Source: Chitinophaga pinensis DSM 2588 (GTDB taxonomy: Bacteria > Bacteroidota > Bacteroidia > Chitinophagales > Chitinophagaceae). From it: a stretch of 64,000 nt of DNA. The DNA is taken from contig NC_013132.1 in assembly GCF_000024005.1 (NCBI RefSeq), forward strand, positions 1,612,001 to 1,676,000, written 5' to 3'. Below are positions 9,201 through 17,370 of this stretch, piece by piece (within the stretch, counting starts at the first letter, position 1; the number at the start of each line of letters is the position of its first letter). Under the pieces are notes generated by a model. The model had not been told where the DNA came from. It was given only the letters and a program-made list of their open reading frames with translations, and searched no databases. A program made the position numbers and the translations under genes.

Positions 9201-9911
9201 TTCTTTAGATACGACTTCGAATGAGCCGGTAGCGCGTTCTCTGGGTAGCTCCTGGTAACCGGTTGATACAATGCTGATCTCCTGTATAGCTTTCGCCTGT
9301 GGATCAAGTTGGATAATGAATGTTGTTTTCCCCCTGATGGCAATGGTATCTGTCCGGTAACCAATATATGAGACAATGAACTTTCCCTGCTTAAGTACAT
9401 CTGTAAAGAAAAACTTTCCGTCAATGTCGGTCAACTGCTGTTGCCGGGTACCAATTATCCTTACGGTGGCAGACTGCAAAGGCAATCCTTTTTCATTCAG
9501 TACCTGTCCCTGTATATCAAAAGGATCGGGCGCTTCAGGGGGGAAGACGATATCCCTGTCTTTGACAACAATTGTCTTATCGTCGATAATATACGTTAAA
9601 GGCTGATCTTTGAAAATAAGGCGTAATACATCGCTGAGCTCCATGCCGGCGACATGGATATTGACCGGCTTTGCCGTTTGCAGCTGTTGCCGGGTATAAA
9701 CAAAATCGTAGTCACTCTGCTCCTGTATTTTTGTGAACAGTTGTTTCAGCTCGGCATTGCGCTCCGATAAGGTGATCTTTTGTGCATATACAGCTGCACT
9801 TACCTGCATGAAACCTACCAGCAAGAGGATGGTTGATAATTTCATTATTCGCAATAGTTGCTGGACATGCCTCACCGGCACGCCAATTTTGATGGCATAA
9901 TTTCGATACAT
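6219..9911 (-). CDS. SusC/RagA family TonB-linked outer-membrane transporter with STN domain
   Basis: About 1230 residues. After the signal (MKLSTILLLVGFMQVSAAVYAQ near residue 23) comes an STN domain (KITLSERNAELKQLFTKIQ...), a carboxypeptidase-like regulatory domain (FDIQGQVLNEKGLPLQSATV), the plug (QPLVVIDGIASPYSIDKINP, DVESITILKDAAAASIWGSR, ANGVIVVKTKRG) and a 22-strand-type barrel ending YPNPKSYSLGFSANF. An in-frame start at 9992 exists, but M at 9911 gives the family-like MYRNYAIKIGVPVRHVQQLL leader and is preferred. The STN domain marks a transducer that can signal through the FecR anti-sigma factor encoded next to it. Substrate unknown. Confidence 0.94.
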   Translation of the reverse strand: MYRNYAIKIGVPVRHVQQLLRIMKLSTILLLVGFMQVSAAVYAQKITLSERNAELKQLFTKIQEQSDYDFVYTRQQLQTAKPVNIHVAGMELSDVLRLIFKDQPLTYIIDDKTIVVKDRDIVFPPEAPDPFDIQGQVLNEKGLPLQSATVRIIGTRQQQLTDIDGKFFFTDVLKQGKFIVSYIGYRTDTIAIRGKTTFIIQLDPQAKAIQEISIVSTGYQELPRERATGSFEVVSKEQLQHSTDINLVRRLEGITNSMDFRNDLRPVNSSNPNAQRSPLANLTIRGKNTLNESVNADLNGNYSGQPLVVIDGIASPYSIDKINPNDVESITILKDAAAASIWGSRAANGVIVVKTKRGAYNRALRVSFNSNVATSGKVDLFYNKTMSVSDLIDAQMLQFINADRSLPSISISSLYGQEPVSPVAEIMDAWKNKGTLTEAAAMAQLDVLRQNDIRRDYTKYFLRNPITQSYSLAVDGGTEHSNYRLSAGYDRGINNTRNSSQDHVALTLNAAFRPLKHLELQGNIAYNVQQNNEQAPDNRITGVSSAPFYPYSRLADDEGRPLELTKMYRPGFVEMFEKTYPTQFLSWRYTPLEDINEGYNKLKAQSLNMNFSANYRIVEGLSLQATYNYNTGRSNDNTLYRQQSFFMRNLINYFTTSLASANPMTGDPVTPFVRQLPLGGQYNTSLTRSSNQTMRGQLNFDRTWKAKHQISAIAGLDVAQNYSIVTSNGFYGYDENTLQSNNRLDYKTMLPIVFSEDFSGYNGEYIPNLDAGFIDNKVRTFSWYTNMAYTFDSRYTLSASFRSDLSSEFGRGTNRKGAPYYSVGGAWNIHHEKFYHSTLFPTLTFRTTFGYNGNVNPSVLARPLVTYSIFDGVNGLPYAYTSFGTGITNSKLRPEKTGILNIGVDFAMKGNRLSGSVQYFIKKTSDLIAGGALDPSTGYTNITYNTGNLLGHGIDISLNSLNIQRGKFRWNTNFLFSYNRVKVTKLYATAASAAGQVVSNSSGSYNEGYDLSRLFGYRWAGLDPATGDPRGYADGHIVTISNTPDGNSAYNSLQTAPISSLRYFGSAVPVWYGSLRNTFNYGPFSATAGILYKMGYYVRRPQSQVLNYSQLYSTNATIQGIEYQDRWKQAGDESHTNVPSAVYTATNQNRDNFYYYSEINVLKGDHIRLQEINLSYLIPAAKSKFIRNPRIYANISNLGIIWRANNKGIDPEVFDYPNPKSYSLGFSANF

Positions 9912-10023
9912 TTGCTTGTCTGGTTTTTGGTTGATATAATCCCCGATTCTACTACTGAGCGCCAGGCATCTGGCCAGTTGTGTCGCGAGCACGGCTGGCT
10001 TTCTGCTGAATGGTCGCTTGCTT

Positions 10024-11088
10024 TTACTTTGTTACTGTAATTGTCCTCCCGTTTATGTTAAAATGAACTTTATTAGTTAGCTCAAGCTTTCTCAATACCT
10101 GTGACAAATTACTGGACCGGCTGACTCTTCCCCCGAATTCATCTGTAGGGATCTCTCCGTTAAACCGGACATCCACATCATACCATCTGGCAATTTTGCG
10201 CATAACGGAAGGCAGTTGTTCGTTCTCAAAAACAAAGTATCCGTTTTTCCAGCCCATGATTTCATCCACATTGACAGCTGTTATTTTCAAGGCGCCTGCA
10301 GCCTGTTCCCCCGGTTTTAGTAATATCTGTCCTACTCGGATACTACCTTCCAGTAGCGTCGTTCTGGGCGTCTCTTCTTCTTCGTAGGCATTGATATTAA
10401 AATGTGTACCTAATACCTGTATCTGTTGAGTGCCTGCATCTACCAGGAATGGTTGTCTGGCTGCAGGAGCCACTTCAAAATAGGCTTCTCCGGTCAGCGC
10501 GATCTTTCTTTCCTGCTGATTAGCGAAGCTGGCAGGGAACTTCAAGGTAGAGGCTGCATTCAGCCATACCTTTGTTCCGTCAGGTAAAACGATTTGATAA
10601 GTACCCCCTCTCGGCGTATGCAATACCATCAGCTGTGGGGAGCGGGTATCATTATCACCGGCTATAGGCGTCCCATCGTCATAAGCCAATGCAGTTGTAT
10701 TGATCACAACCCCTGTCTTCTGACTGCTCAGATCGATCGTCTTACCATTTGTGAGGGTCAATATAGCTTTGTTGGATCCCGGCACAATATCCTGATGTAC
10801 TATTTTAGGTTGTTGACGGCCCGTATAATATAGACTCACAAAAAGTATGACCAATACAGCGGCAGCCGCTACTGCTATCCGGGGCCATAACCTGCGGGTG
10901 CGGGCAGGCTGTCCGCCTAGCTTTTGCCATACTTCGTCTACAGCAGCCAAACGTTTCTCCATAGAGAGTGTTGACGGTCCTTCTTCCTCATAGTCTGAAT
11001 ACCAGCTTTCCAGCAGGGCCAGTTCTTCTTCGGATGCGGCTCCTGCTTTGTATTTCTCCAGGAGTGCTTTTATTGCCTGTTCATCCAT
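10024..11088 (-). CDS. FecR family anti-sigma factor
   Basis: A 354-residue inner-membrane regulator. An N-terminal cytoplasmic part (residues 1-69, sigma binding) precedes one transmembrane helix (about 70-89). Periplasmic FecR follows (HTPRGGTYQIVLPDGTKVWL, GEAYFEVAPAARQPFLVDAG, LGTHFNINAY), and then a DUF4974-like C terminus (LPSVMRKIARWYDVDVRFNG). It transmits the SusC/STN signal to the ECF sigma factor. It normally follows the sigma gene directly; here an ABC transporter pair intervenes, and only 6 nt separate it from the permease stop, which suggests one transcript. Confidence 0.94.
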   Translation of the reverse strand: MDEQAIKALLEKYKAGAASEEELALLESWYSDYEEEGPSTLSMEKRLAAVDEVWQKLGGQPARTRRLWPRIAVAAAAVLVILFVSLYYTGRQQPKIVHQDIVPGSNKAILTLTNGKTIDLSSQKTGVVINTTALAYDDGTPIAGDNDTRSPQLMVLHTPRGGTYQIVLPDGTKVWLNAASTLKFPASFANQQERKIALTGEAYFEVAPAARQPFLVDAGTQQIQVLGTHFNINAYEEEETPRTTLLEGSIRVGQILLKPGEQAAGALKITAVNVDEIMGWKNGYFVFENEQLPSVMRKIARWYDVDVRFNGEIPTDEFGGRVSRSSNLSQVLRKLELTNKVHFNINGRTITVTK

Positions 11089-11094
11089 ATGGGA

Positions 11095-13341
11095 TCAGTT
11101 TCTTTTTCTTCTGATGAGAATAATGGCGGCGATTGCGATCAGCAGGGCAGGTATGATACCGAGGAAGACCAGTTTCAGTTTGGAGATCTGTTTTCTGTTC
11201 ACCGAAAGCTGATCATCTGTCATAACAGGTCTGCCTATTTCAAGTGGAAATGCGCCGTTACTGAACCATTGAAAGATATTATTCACAAGCAGCTGGTTCG
11301 CTCCTTTAGGATGATCCAGTGCTGCATTGCTCATGAAATCAGCATCGCCCGATACCATAATTCGCTGTTCTTTATTATTTATTGTTCTCGTCAGCGCCAA
11401 TACGATAGGGAAGCGCCCCTTCTCATCGCCGGCCTGATAGATCAGTGTGCCAGACGGGTCTACGTTTGTAAGTGTATTCCATCCGGTTGGGCCACTCATG
11501 ACAACCGTATCCGTTTTAAACCTGCCGCGGTCAGTATACGTAATGGCGGCAGCGCTTTCCATGGCAACAGCTGTTCGTGCATCCAGCTGACCATAGATCA
11601 GGTCCGGAGCGTCATCTTTGCTCGGTCTCACCAGTATACCTTCTTTCATACTGATATCCAATTGTGCCAGTAGCGGATTCAGTAGTGATTGTCTGCCTGG
11701 TTCACCGGTGATCAGCAGATTCCCGCCCTGGTTAATATAAGCAGTGAGCTTACGCATTTCAGTACTATCCGGTTGGATGGCAGGATCTCCTATGACCAGT
11801 ACGCTCAGACTGTCAGGTATTTCCTGTGTGTGAAGATCTGTTTCCATGACATCAAATCCCTGGTTGACCAGTGCAATTCTGTTCCGTTTCATCGTAGCCA
11901 TCATATGATAATTCCTATCCCCCTTTTTCTTGATGCTTCTTTCATTGTCTCCGCTTACAAATACTACTTTTTGTGCGGGTATCAGTAGTTGTTTGATGGC
12001 CGTGCTGATTTCCCTTTCAGAGGGAAACTGGTCGAATCCATTGTATAGTCTGAGTATGCTTGTCCGGCCTTTATATTCAACGGTTCGTATAATGTTATTG
12101 TTCTCTGGCGCCAGGTTGGTTCGTTTCCGGATCTCAGCAGGAGGCAGGAACATCCCCATATCCAATCCCATATTTTCTGCCACTTTCTCTGCTTTCTGCT
12201 GTGTATTCAAGCCATTCAGATCGAGCTGATAGCTGGTCATTCCTGCTTCATAATCTTCTTTTACCGGATCATCATAGTAATACACATAGTCGAATGTCAT
12301 GCCGGGAATAAATCTCCTGAATTGTTCAAATCGCTGGAGGTCAGTGTTCCTGGCTGCCGGTAATCCGAAATATACGTTATCATCCAGAAGATTTACGTAG
12401 GTCGTTATTTTCAGTGGCCCCTGTACCTGTTTGACGATGGCCTGGCTTTCCAGCGTAAGCGTACGTTTTTTGGTAGCTGTCATATCGAGGTATGCGGTAA
12501 GAGAAGGTCTTGCACTGAGATAGCCAGCGAAAAGTATGACTGCGCACAGGGCTAGATATTTACCTGATTGTACTGGCAGAGAATCATGTTTCCTGTCATT
12601 TTGCAGGCGCATGATACAGAGGGACAGGAATAAAAGGATGATCAGCAGAAAATAAATGACATCTTTTGTACTGATTAGTCCTTTCAGCATCTCGTCGGCT
12701 CGTCCTGAGATAGAGAGGAAATAGGTGAGGTCGCGGAGAAAGTCAGTTTCCTGACCCACAGATCCGATAAATCTGAGTCCGGCAAATACAGCCAGGGTGC
12801 TGATAGCAGCTACCACCTGATAAGACGTCAGACTGGACATAAAAAGTCCGATCGCCGCATAGGTGGCCGTCAGCAGAAATAATCCGGTTAATCCGGAGAT
12901 AATCAGGCCGGTGTCTGCATCTTTGATAGTCAGCACAGCGATGACAGCATAGATGCAAAGAATGAGCATCAGTAGCAGACTGTAAACGGCGATAGCCAGA
13001 TATTTTCCCAGTATGATCTCCCGTATTTTCACCGGAGAGGAGAGTAATAGTTTTATAGAGCCACTGCTGGTTTCACGGCTCATGAGGCCCATGGTGAGCA
13101 GCGGAATATAGAGATAAAGGTGCTGCAGTACTTCTGTGAATAATCCGGGTTGATCCGGAAAAACGGCGTAGGTAATATTATTGATATTGATACCGGCGGA
13201 TAGACCTTCCCGTATGCCCTGGTACAGATTGAAAAAGTGCATACTGCACTGTACCATGAAAATAACGAGTACCAGCCAGGCTACAGGCGCATAAAAGAGG
13301 ATACTCAACTCCAGTTTTGCTATTTTTAATATCTTCTTCAT
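11095..13341 (-). CDS. Fused ABC-2 permease / GldG-like periplasmic subunit
   Basis: A 748-residue membrane protein in two parts. Residues 1-250 are an ABC-2 type permease of the GldF kind (MKKILKIAKLELSILFYAPVAWL..., about six helices). From about 300 on it resembles the GldG-type ABC-associated domain (LTLESQAIVKQVQGPLKIT, VLVIGDPAIQPDSTEMRKL, GGNLLITGEPGR), closing with one C-terminal helix (LVFLGIIPALLIAIAAIILI). Such proteins pair with a GldA-like ATPase. Its start overlaps the ATPase stop by 4 nt. The transported substrate is unknown, and such genes occur in non-gliding species too. Confidence 0.87.
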   Translation of the reverse strand: MKKILKIAKLELSILFYAPVAWLVLVIFMVQCSMHFFNLYQGIREGLSAGININNITYAVFPDQPGLFTEVLQHLYLYIPLLTMGLMSRETSSGSIKLLLSSPVKIREIILGKYLAIAVYSLLLMLILCIYAVIAVLTIKDADTGLIISGLTGLFLLTATYAAIGLFMSSLTSYQVVAAISTLAVFAGLRFIGSVGQETDFLRDLTYFLSISGRADEMLKGLISTKDVIYFLLIILLFLSLCIMRLQNDRKHDSLPVQSGKYLALCAVILFAGYLSARPSLTAYLDMTATKKRTLTLESQAIVKQVQGPLKITTYVNLLDDNVYFGLPAARNTDLQRFEQFRRFIPGMTFDYVYYYDDPVKEDYEAGMTSYQLDLNGLNTQQKAEKVAENMGLDMGMFLPPAEIRKRTNLAPENNNIIRTVEYKGRTSILRLYNGFDQFPSEREISTAIKQLLIPAQKVVFVSGDNERSIKKKGDRNYHMMATMKRNRIALVNQGFDVMETDLHTQEIPDSLSVLVIGDPAIQPDSTEMRKLTAYINQGGNLLITGEPGRQSLLNPLLAQLDISMKEGILVRPSKDDAPDLIYGQLDARTAVAMESAAAITYTDRGRFKTDTVVMSGPTGWNTLTNVDPSGTLIYQAGDEKGRFPIVLALTRTINNKEQRIMVSGDADFMSNAALDHPKGANQLLVNNIFQWFSNGAFPLEIGRPVMTDDQLSVNRKQISKLKLVFLGIIPALLIAIAAIILIRRKRN

Positions 13342-14267
13342 TTAAAATTCCGGTTAGAGAGCTGAGCAAATATTTCGTCCAGTGAGCTTTTTTCGGGTGT
13401 TACTTCATTGAGCTGCCAGTCGTGTGCGACACTCATATGTACGATCTGCTGAGAGATAGTGGAGGAACCGCTGAAATGTATACGGATCCGCTGGTCGTGC
13501 AGTAGTTCCACCTTATTGACGCCTGGTATGATGGCCAGTTCTTCCATTGCAGGGGGATTGTCCATCGCAACGATCATGGAGTTAGGTAGAATGTAATTAT
13601 TAAATGCCTCCATAGTATCGGAAAATACGATCTGCCCGCCTTCTATCATGCGGATTTCATTACAGGTAGCCTGCACTTCAGACAGAATATGAGAGGAGAA
13701 AATGACTGCCCGTTCTTCTGCAATCTCTCTTATCAGATGACGTACTTCCTTGATCTGAATAGGATCAAGTCCGTTGGTAGGTTCATCGAGTACAACAAGT
13801 TTGGGCTTGTGAATGATGGCCTGAGCGATGCCTACCCGCTGCCGGTAACCACCGGAAAGATTACTCAGCAGACGTTTACCGAAAGCTGTGACGCCGCATT
13901 TATCTTTTACAGCTGCCACGGCCGATTTAACTGCTTTTGCAGGAATATCCCTGATATGTGCGCAATAGGTAAGGTATTCGTCCACTGTCAGGTCCAGATG
14001 TAGTGGTGCGTGTTGAGGGAGGAACCCCAGCAATCTTTTAGCCTTTTCCGGGTACTCCTGCAGATCGGTATCATCTATATAGACTTTCCCCGTTGTCTGG
14101 TTCAGTACGCCGCATAAGATGTTCATGGTGGTGGATTTTCCCGCACCATTTGAACCTAACAGTCCCAGTACGCCGGTATGACCGATAGAAATATTAATAT
14201 CCTGTATAGCCCATTGCCTGTTATATCTGTGATATAAATGAGCTGTTCTTACGATGTATTGTCCCAA
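13338..14267 (-). CDS. ABC transporter ATP-binding protein (GldA-like)
   Basis: A 309-residue ATPase: Walker A GLLGSNGAGKST, Q-loop LPQHAPLH, signature LSGGYRQR, Walker B LVVLDEPTNGLDP and the switch His in FSSHILSEV. It energises the downstream permease, with which it overlaps by 4 nt (ATGA type). The C-terminal ~80 residues resemble the extra domain of ABC-2 exporter ATPases. It starts 105 nt after the ECF sigma gene on the same strand. Confidence 0.93.
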   Translation of the reverse strand: MGQYIVRTAHLYHRYNRQWAIQDINISIGHTGVLGLLGSNGAGKSTTMNILCGVLNQTTGKVYIDDTDLQEYPEKAKRLLGFLPQHAPLHLDLTVDEYLTYCAHIRDIPAKAVKSAVAAVKDKCGVTAFGKRLLSNLSGGYRQRVGIAQAIIHKPKLVVLDEPTNGLDPIQIKEVRHLIREIAEERAVIFSSHILSEVQATCNEIRMIEGGQIVFSDTMEAFNNYILPNSMIVAMDNPPAMEELAIIPGVNKVELLHDQRIRIHFSGSSTISQQIVHMSVAHDWQLNEVTPEKSSLDEIFAQLSNRNFK

Positions 14268-14372
14268 TGTCTGATTTGTGGTTGATAACAGTAAGACAGG
14301 GAGCTACCTGCGAAGGAGGTATAGGTGATGAAAATATTTTTTTAAGGGAGATAAAGTGGTGATACGTAATGC

Positions 14373-14954
14373 TTACCGGTAGAAGAAATAGAGCAACACC
14401 CAGGTCATTACCCCGAATTTCCTGCGTAGTGCCTTTAGGGCGACGGTCATTTGCTTTTTGACAGTCTGCTCTGTTGTTCCCATGATCTGAGCGATCTCTT
14501 TGTGGCTCAGGTGGTGTTTGCGGCTCAGTTCAAATACCTCCCGCATCCGCGGAGGTAAAGCCGCTATTTCCTTTTCTATGAGCGCTGTAAAAAGGTTTTC
14601 CCGTACCCGGTGGTCTGTAATAACTGTTTGTTCTTCCGTGAACCGCCTGATGGAGGTAAGATATTTGTCCTGTACTTCTTTATGTGCAATGTTGTTCAGG
14701 ATGTGATTACGGACGCTGGCGTACAGGTATCCCGCCAGATTACTGCCGACGTTGATCGTGTCTCTCTTCGCCCATAAGGAGGTAAAAACCTCCTGGATAG
14801 CATCTTTGGCTTCTTCTTCATCCCTGGTTTTCTGCCAGGCATGGTTATGTAGAATGAACTTAAAACGATGGTAGATTTCTTCAAATGCGGATCTGTCGCC
14901 AGACCTGAGAAGGTCCGCCAATGCTGCATCCGACATATTACCATAAGTGTTCAT
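14373..14954 (-). CDS. ECF RNA polymerase sigma factor
   Basis: A 193-residue sigma-70 factor with only regions 2 and 4. Region 2: FEEIYHRFKFILHNHAW and EEEAKDAIQEVFTSLWAKRD. Region 4: LPPRMREVFELSRKHHLSHK and EIAQIMGTTEQTVKKQMTVA. It heads the minus-strand island and is expected to direct RNA polymerase to the SusCD promoter when FecR releases it. The C terminus (MTWVLLYFFYR) is short and hydrophobic, as often seen in Bacteroidetes FecI-like factors. Confidence 0.94.
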   Translation of the reverse strand: MNTYGNMSDAALADLLRSGDRSAFEEIYHRFKFILHNHAWQKTRDEEEAKDAIQEVFTSLWAKRDTINVGSNLAGYLYASVRNHILNNIAHKEVQDKYLTSIRRFTEEQTVITDHRVRENLFTALIEKEIAALPPRMREVFELSRKHHLSHKEIAQIMGTTEQTVKKQMTVALKALRRKFGVMTWVLLYFFYR

Positions 14955-14979
14955 CGGTTATAAATCTACAAAAAAATAA

Positions 14980-15353
14980 GGTAAAGGTGCGTCAGTCTTA
15001 CAAGGTAATGCGGAGAACTTCTTACTGGACAATGCCTCACAGGATAGCATACGTCGCGGACTGCCATTGCATCCGGCTACCTTACGTTATCTCGGTGAGT
15101 TGTCTGGCAATGCTCCGTTGGCGAAACGCTTATCTGCACTCAATAGTAATCTGACCCGTTCCATGAGTAATGCTATGCCGGATAAAGCAACACTGCTGGC
15201 TGCCGGTGCCGATACGAGTGCTGACATCCTGCAACAGCGAGCTTCCCCAGGTATCTGTTGATAGATAAGAACGGAACCATTACGCATGTCAATGCGCCGA
15301 GGCCAACTAACACAAAGGAGCTGGCGACGGCTATTAACAGGTTATTGAATTAA
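14980..15353 (+). pseudogene. Remnant of a TlpA/thioredoxin-like protein
   Basis: Two plus-strand reading pieces meet here. The frame at 14980-15261 gives about 90 residues I do not recognise (LLDNASQDSIRRGLPLHPAT and so on). From about 15240 another frame reads SFPRYLLIDKNGTITHVNAP followed by RPTNTKELATAINRLLN and a stop at 15353. That is the usual C terminus of a TlpA-family thiol-disulfide protein (P-RYLLIDK-G-I---NAPRP). The catalytic CxxC part is absent and the frames are broken, so this is a decayed gene. Confidence 0.5.
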
Positions 15354-15370
15354 GAAGTGTAGATGATAAG

Positions 15371-15928
15371 CTATCCGGCGATGAAGGTGGTAATAAAGGT
15401 CAGTTGACCATTGATGACCCTGAACTTATACTGGTAACTATATTCGCCGCCATCTTCACCTTCTACTGTCGAGCGTCCTCTTATGGTGAGTGATAAATCG
15501 CCTGTGGCAGCATCGTATTTTGCTATCATAAGGTAGAAATGTTCACTATCGTCTTCTATATCAGGTGTTTGCGTTTGCCCTTTCTCATATAGTTCGCTTG
15601 TCTTCAATTTCAGGAAGGAGGTAACGAATTGCTTATGAAAGATCTGATCAAAATAAAGCACAAACAGCTTCTCTGTCAGCGGTGCTTCTTTTTGGGCTAG
15701 TGCAGTCAGTTTTTTACCAGTTTCTTCATCATTGTACCCGCTGCAGGCGCTCCAGAAACTAGCTCCCGGATTGGCCACAGGGAATTTAAAGAATTGTTTT
15801 GCTTTTTCTTTGTCCCGCTGGTATACAGCGCTTCTGAATTCTTTTAGCTGGTCTATCCATGTTGCAGTTTGTGCATGAGTGGTAATGGCAAACAGCAAAA
15901 GCAGTAGTAAAGGGATTACTTTTTTCAT
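15371..15928 (-). CDS. Secreted protein of unknown function
   Basis: 185 residues with a clear signal peptide (MKKVIPLLLLLLFAITTHAQ, cleavage after about residue 19) and no further membrane segment, so it is periplasmic or exported. I do not recognise the mature domain. It has a helical first half (WIDQLKEFRSAVYQRDKEKA) and a strand-rich second half (DLSLTIRGRSTVEGEDGGEY, QYKFRVINGQLTFITTFIAG). It stands alone under a consensus promoter and next to a decayed thioredoxin gene. Confidence 0.75.
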   Translation of the reverse strand: MKKVIPLLLLLLFAITTHAQTATWIDQLKEFRSAVYQRDKEKAKQFFKFPVANPGASFWSACSGYNDEETGKKLTALAQKEAPLTEKLFVLYFDQIFHKQFVTSFLKLKTSELYEKGQTQTPDIEDDSEHFYLMIAKYDAATGDLSLTIRGRSTVEGEDGGEYSYQYKFRVINGQLTFITTFIAG

Positions 15929-15953
15929 ATTGGGTAGGGATTGTATTGCAGGG

Positions 15954-15984
15954 CAAATTTAAGTCTGCCGGCAATAGTACCAAA
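15954..15984 (-). promoter_or_regulatory. Consensus Bacteroidetes promoter of the secreted protein gene
   Basis: On the minus strand TTTG (15981-15984), exactly 19 nt, then TAAATTTG (15954-15961), an exact TTTG-N19-TAnnTTTG arrangement. The start codon at 15928 lies 25 nt beyond the -7 element. Confidence 0.75.
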
Positions 15985-16346
15985 CCCTGCCGCACCTTAT
16001 CCAAGTAGAAAGAAGATAATGGAGTATTATCGCTGCATTTTTTCCATTGGTAAAATTGAAATGCATCTCAGTTGCAAAAAAAACAGAATGATATTTTATC
16101 ATGTAAGGCTGAGCTTCCTATGTGAGATTGTAAAATATATTGAATTACAGTTAGTTGTAGCTATGTTTGAAGGGGCTGTACGGAGTGGAGAATGCTTTCC
16201 TCAAACGGTATTATAGCGAATCTTAATTAAATGAAAATGCAAAATATTTGGGATACATGTAAAAATAGGTTATAAATTCGCTTGTCCTGGCGACATTATA
16301 AGTATCGTCAGGTAGCTGTAATTATTAAATTATAAACGAAAAAGTT
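15985..16346. other. Intergenic stretch without a convincing gene
   Basis: A divergent AT-rich spacer between the secreted protein gene and the MaoC gene. A 91-codon frame at 15941-16216 overlaps the promoter described above and has a low-complexity, Cys/Lys-rich translation. I see no RNA gene or repeat. Confidence 0.4.
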
Positions 16347-16802
16347 GTGGTAATCGTCAATAGTTTCGCAGAATATCAAGCATTCGAGGGCAAAGAAATT
16401 GGGGTTTCTCAATGGCATACAATTGATCAGGCACAGATCAATAAATTTGCAGATGCAACCCTGGACCATCAATGGATCCATTGTGATGAGGAAAAGGCAA
16501 AAAATGAAGGCCCTTTCAAATCAACCATTGCGCATGGTTATCTGACCTTGTCATTAATTCCTTATCTGTGGAAGCAAATTGCAGATATCCGCAATGTTAA
16601 GATGGAAATTAATTACGGTATAGAACAATTTAAGTTTGGTCAGGCGGTGTTGGTGAACGACGAGGTACAGCTGAGTGCTAAGCTGAAATCTATCGTTGAT
16701 TTGAGAGGCGTTACAAAAGTGGTGATTGCTGCGACCCTTAATATTAAAGGGAAGACAAAACCAGCTTATACAGGCGATGTAGTATTCCTGTATCATTTCT
16801 AG
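16347..16802 (+). CDS. MaoC-like (R)-specific enoyl-CoA hydratase
   Basis: A 151-residue hotdog-fold protein. The hydratase-2 motif is intact: FADATLDHQWIHCDEEKA carries the catalytic Asp and His, and STIAHGYLTLSLIPYLW is the following conserved helix. This family hydrates trans-2-enoyl-CoA to (R)-3-hydroxyacyl-CoA. No ATG occurs before residue 90, so translation probably starts at GTG 16347. It stands alone and ends in a strong terminator. The closest look is to single-domain NodN/MaoC proteins. Confidence 0.88.
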   Translation: MVIVNSFAEYQAFEGKEIGVSQWHTIDQAQINKFADATLDHQWIHCDEEKAKNEGPFKSTIAHGYLTLSLIPYLWKQIADIRNVKMEINYGIEQFKFGQAVLVNDEVQLSAKLKSIVDLRGVTKVVIAATLNIKGKTKPAYTGDVVFLYHF

Positions 16803-16826
16803 GGCATGTAAACCGTTTTGAATATC

Positions 16827-16864
16827 AAAGGCGCTTCAGTTGAATATTGAAGCGCCTTTTTTTC
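16827..16864 (+). terminator. Rho-independent terminator of the MaoC gene
   Basis: A perfect stem GGCGCTTCA/TGAAGCGCC with a short loop is followed by a run of eight T. Confidence 0.88.
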
Positions 16865-17186
16865 TTTGCAACCATTTAGCTTTGGTCGTATTACCTCGAG
16901 CGCCGAAAGGGCTGGCGATAGTAATTCGGGCATGTATATCCTATCGTTGAAAGACGGTAGCGCATTCAATTTATCAATACATGCTTATTTTTAAGAACAT
17001 GGGCGACTCATTTAATTGAACTCCTGATACTGAACTTTTGACCTCAAACATTGGCATTCCGTCGCCCATCATCAGGGCAATCTCCATTTTGCCGAACTAA
17101 CCCAAGTTCGTTTTCCAGCCTGCTGATTAAAGCACTTATCTAATATTTATTGTTCCGGATCCTTTGTGGGTATGCTTTTAAAGGGA
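16865..17186. other. Intergenic stretch without a convincing gene
   Basis: Nothing firm here. A 37-codon minus-strand frame (16974-17087, MEIALMMGDGMPMFEVKSSV...) is open but has no recognisable family. The stretch lies just outside the left arm of the 34-bp inverted repeat. Confidence 0.35.
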
Positions 17187-17220
17187 TGCCCGCTTTAGCC
17201 GGTTATTTGCCCGCTTCCCG
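17187..17220 (+). repeat. Left arm of a perfect 34-bp inverted repeat, candidate operator
   Basis: 34 bases identical to the reverse complement of 21142-21175. Inside it the 9-mer TGCCCGCTT occurs twice (17188-17196 and 17209-17217), 21 bp apart start to start. Beyond the perfect core the similarity continues more weakly for about 50 bp towards the gene. The arm lies about 150 bp upstream of the GMC gene, and the same element in the same orientation lies upstream of the convergent flippase gene. Confidence 0.85.
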
Positions 17221-17370
17221 CTGATTTTTACATTAACCCCTGATGATTGCGGCTTCATTTGCAACATAAACCTGATAAATGAAGTCTTACCTGAAACACT
17301 TTACTACCTCCGCCGAAGATCTTTCTCGCCCATGTAATGCTGGCGCTGCACGCTTACCAAACACTGGTAT

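Noticed and set aside
15941-16216. 91-codon plus-strand frame
   Set aside because: It starts inside the consensus promoter of the opposite-strand gene and has a low-complexity translation with no family.
16974-17087. 37-codon minus-strand frame MEIALMMGDGMPMFEVKSSV...
   Set aside because: Very short, no promoter and no recognised family; recorded only in the intergenic note.
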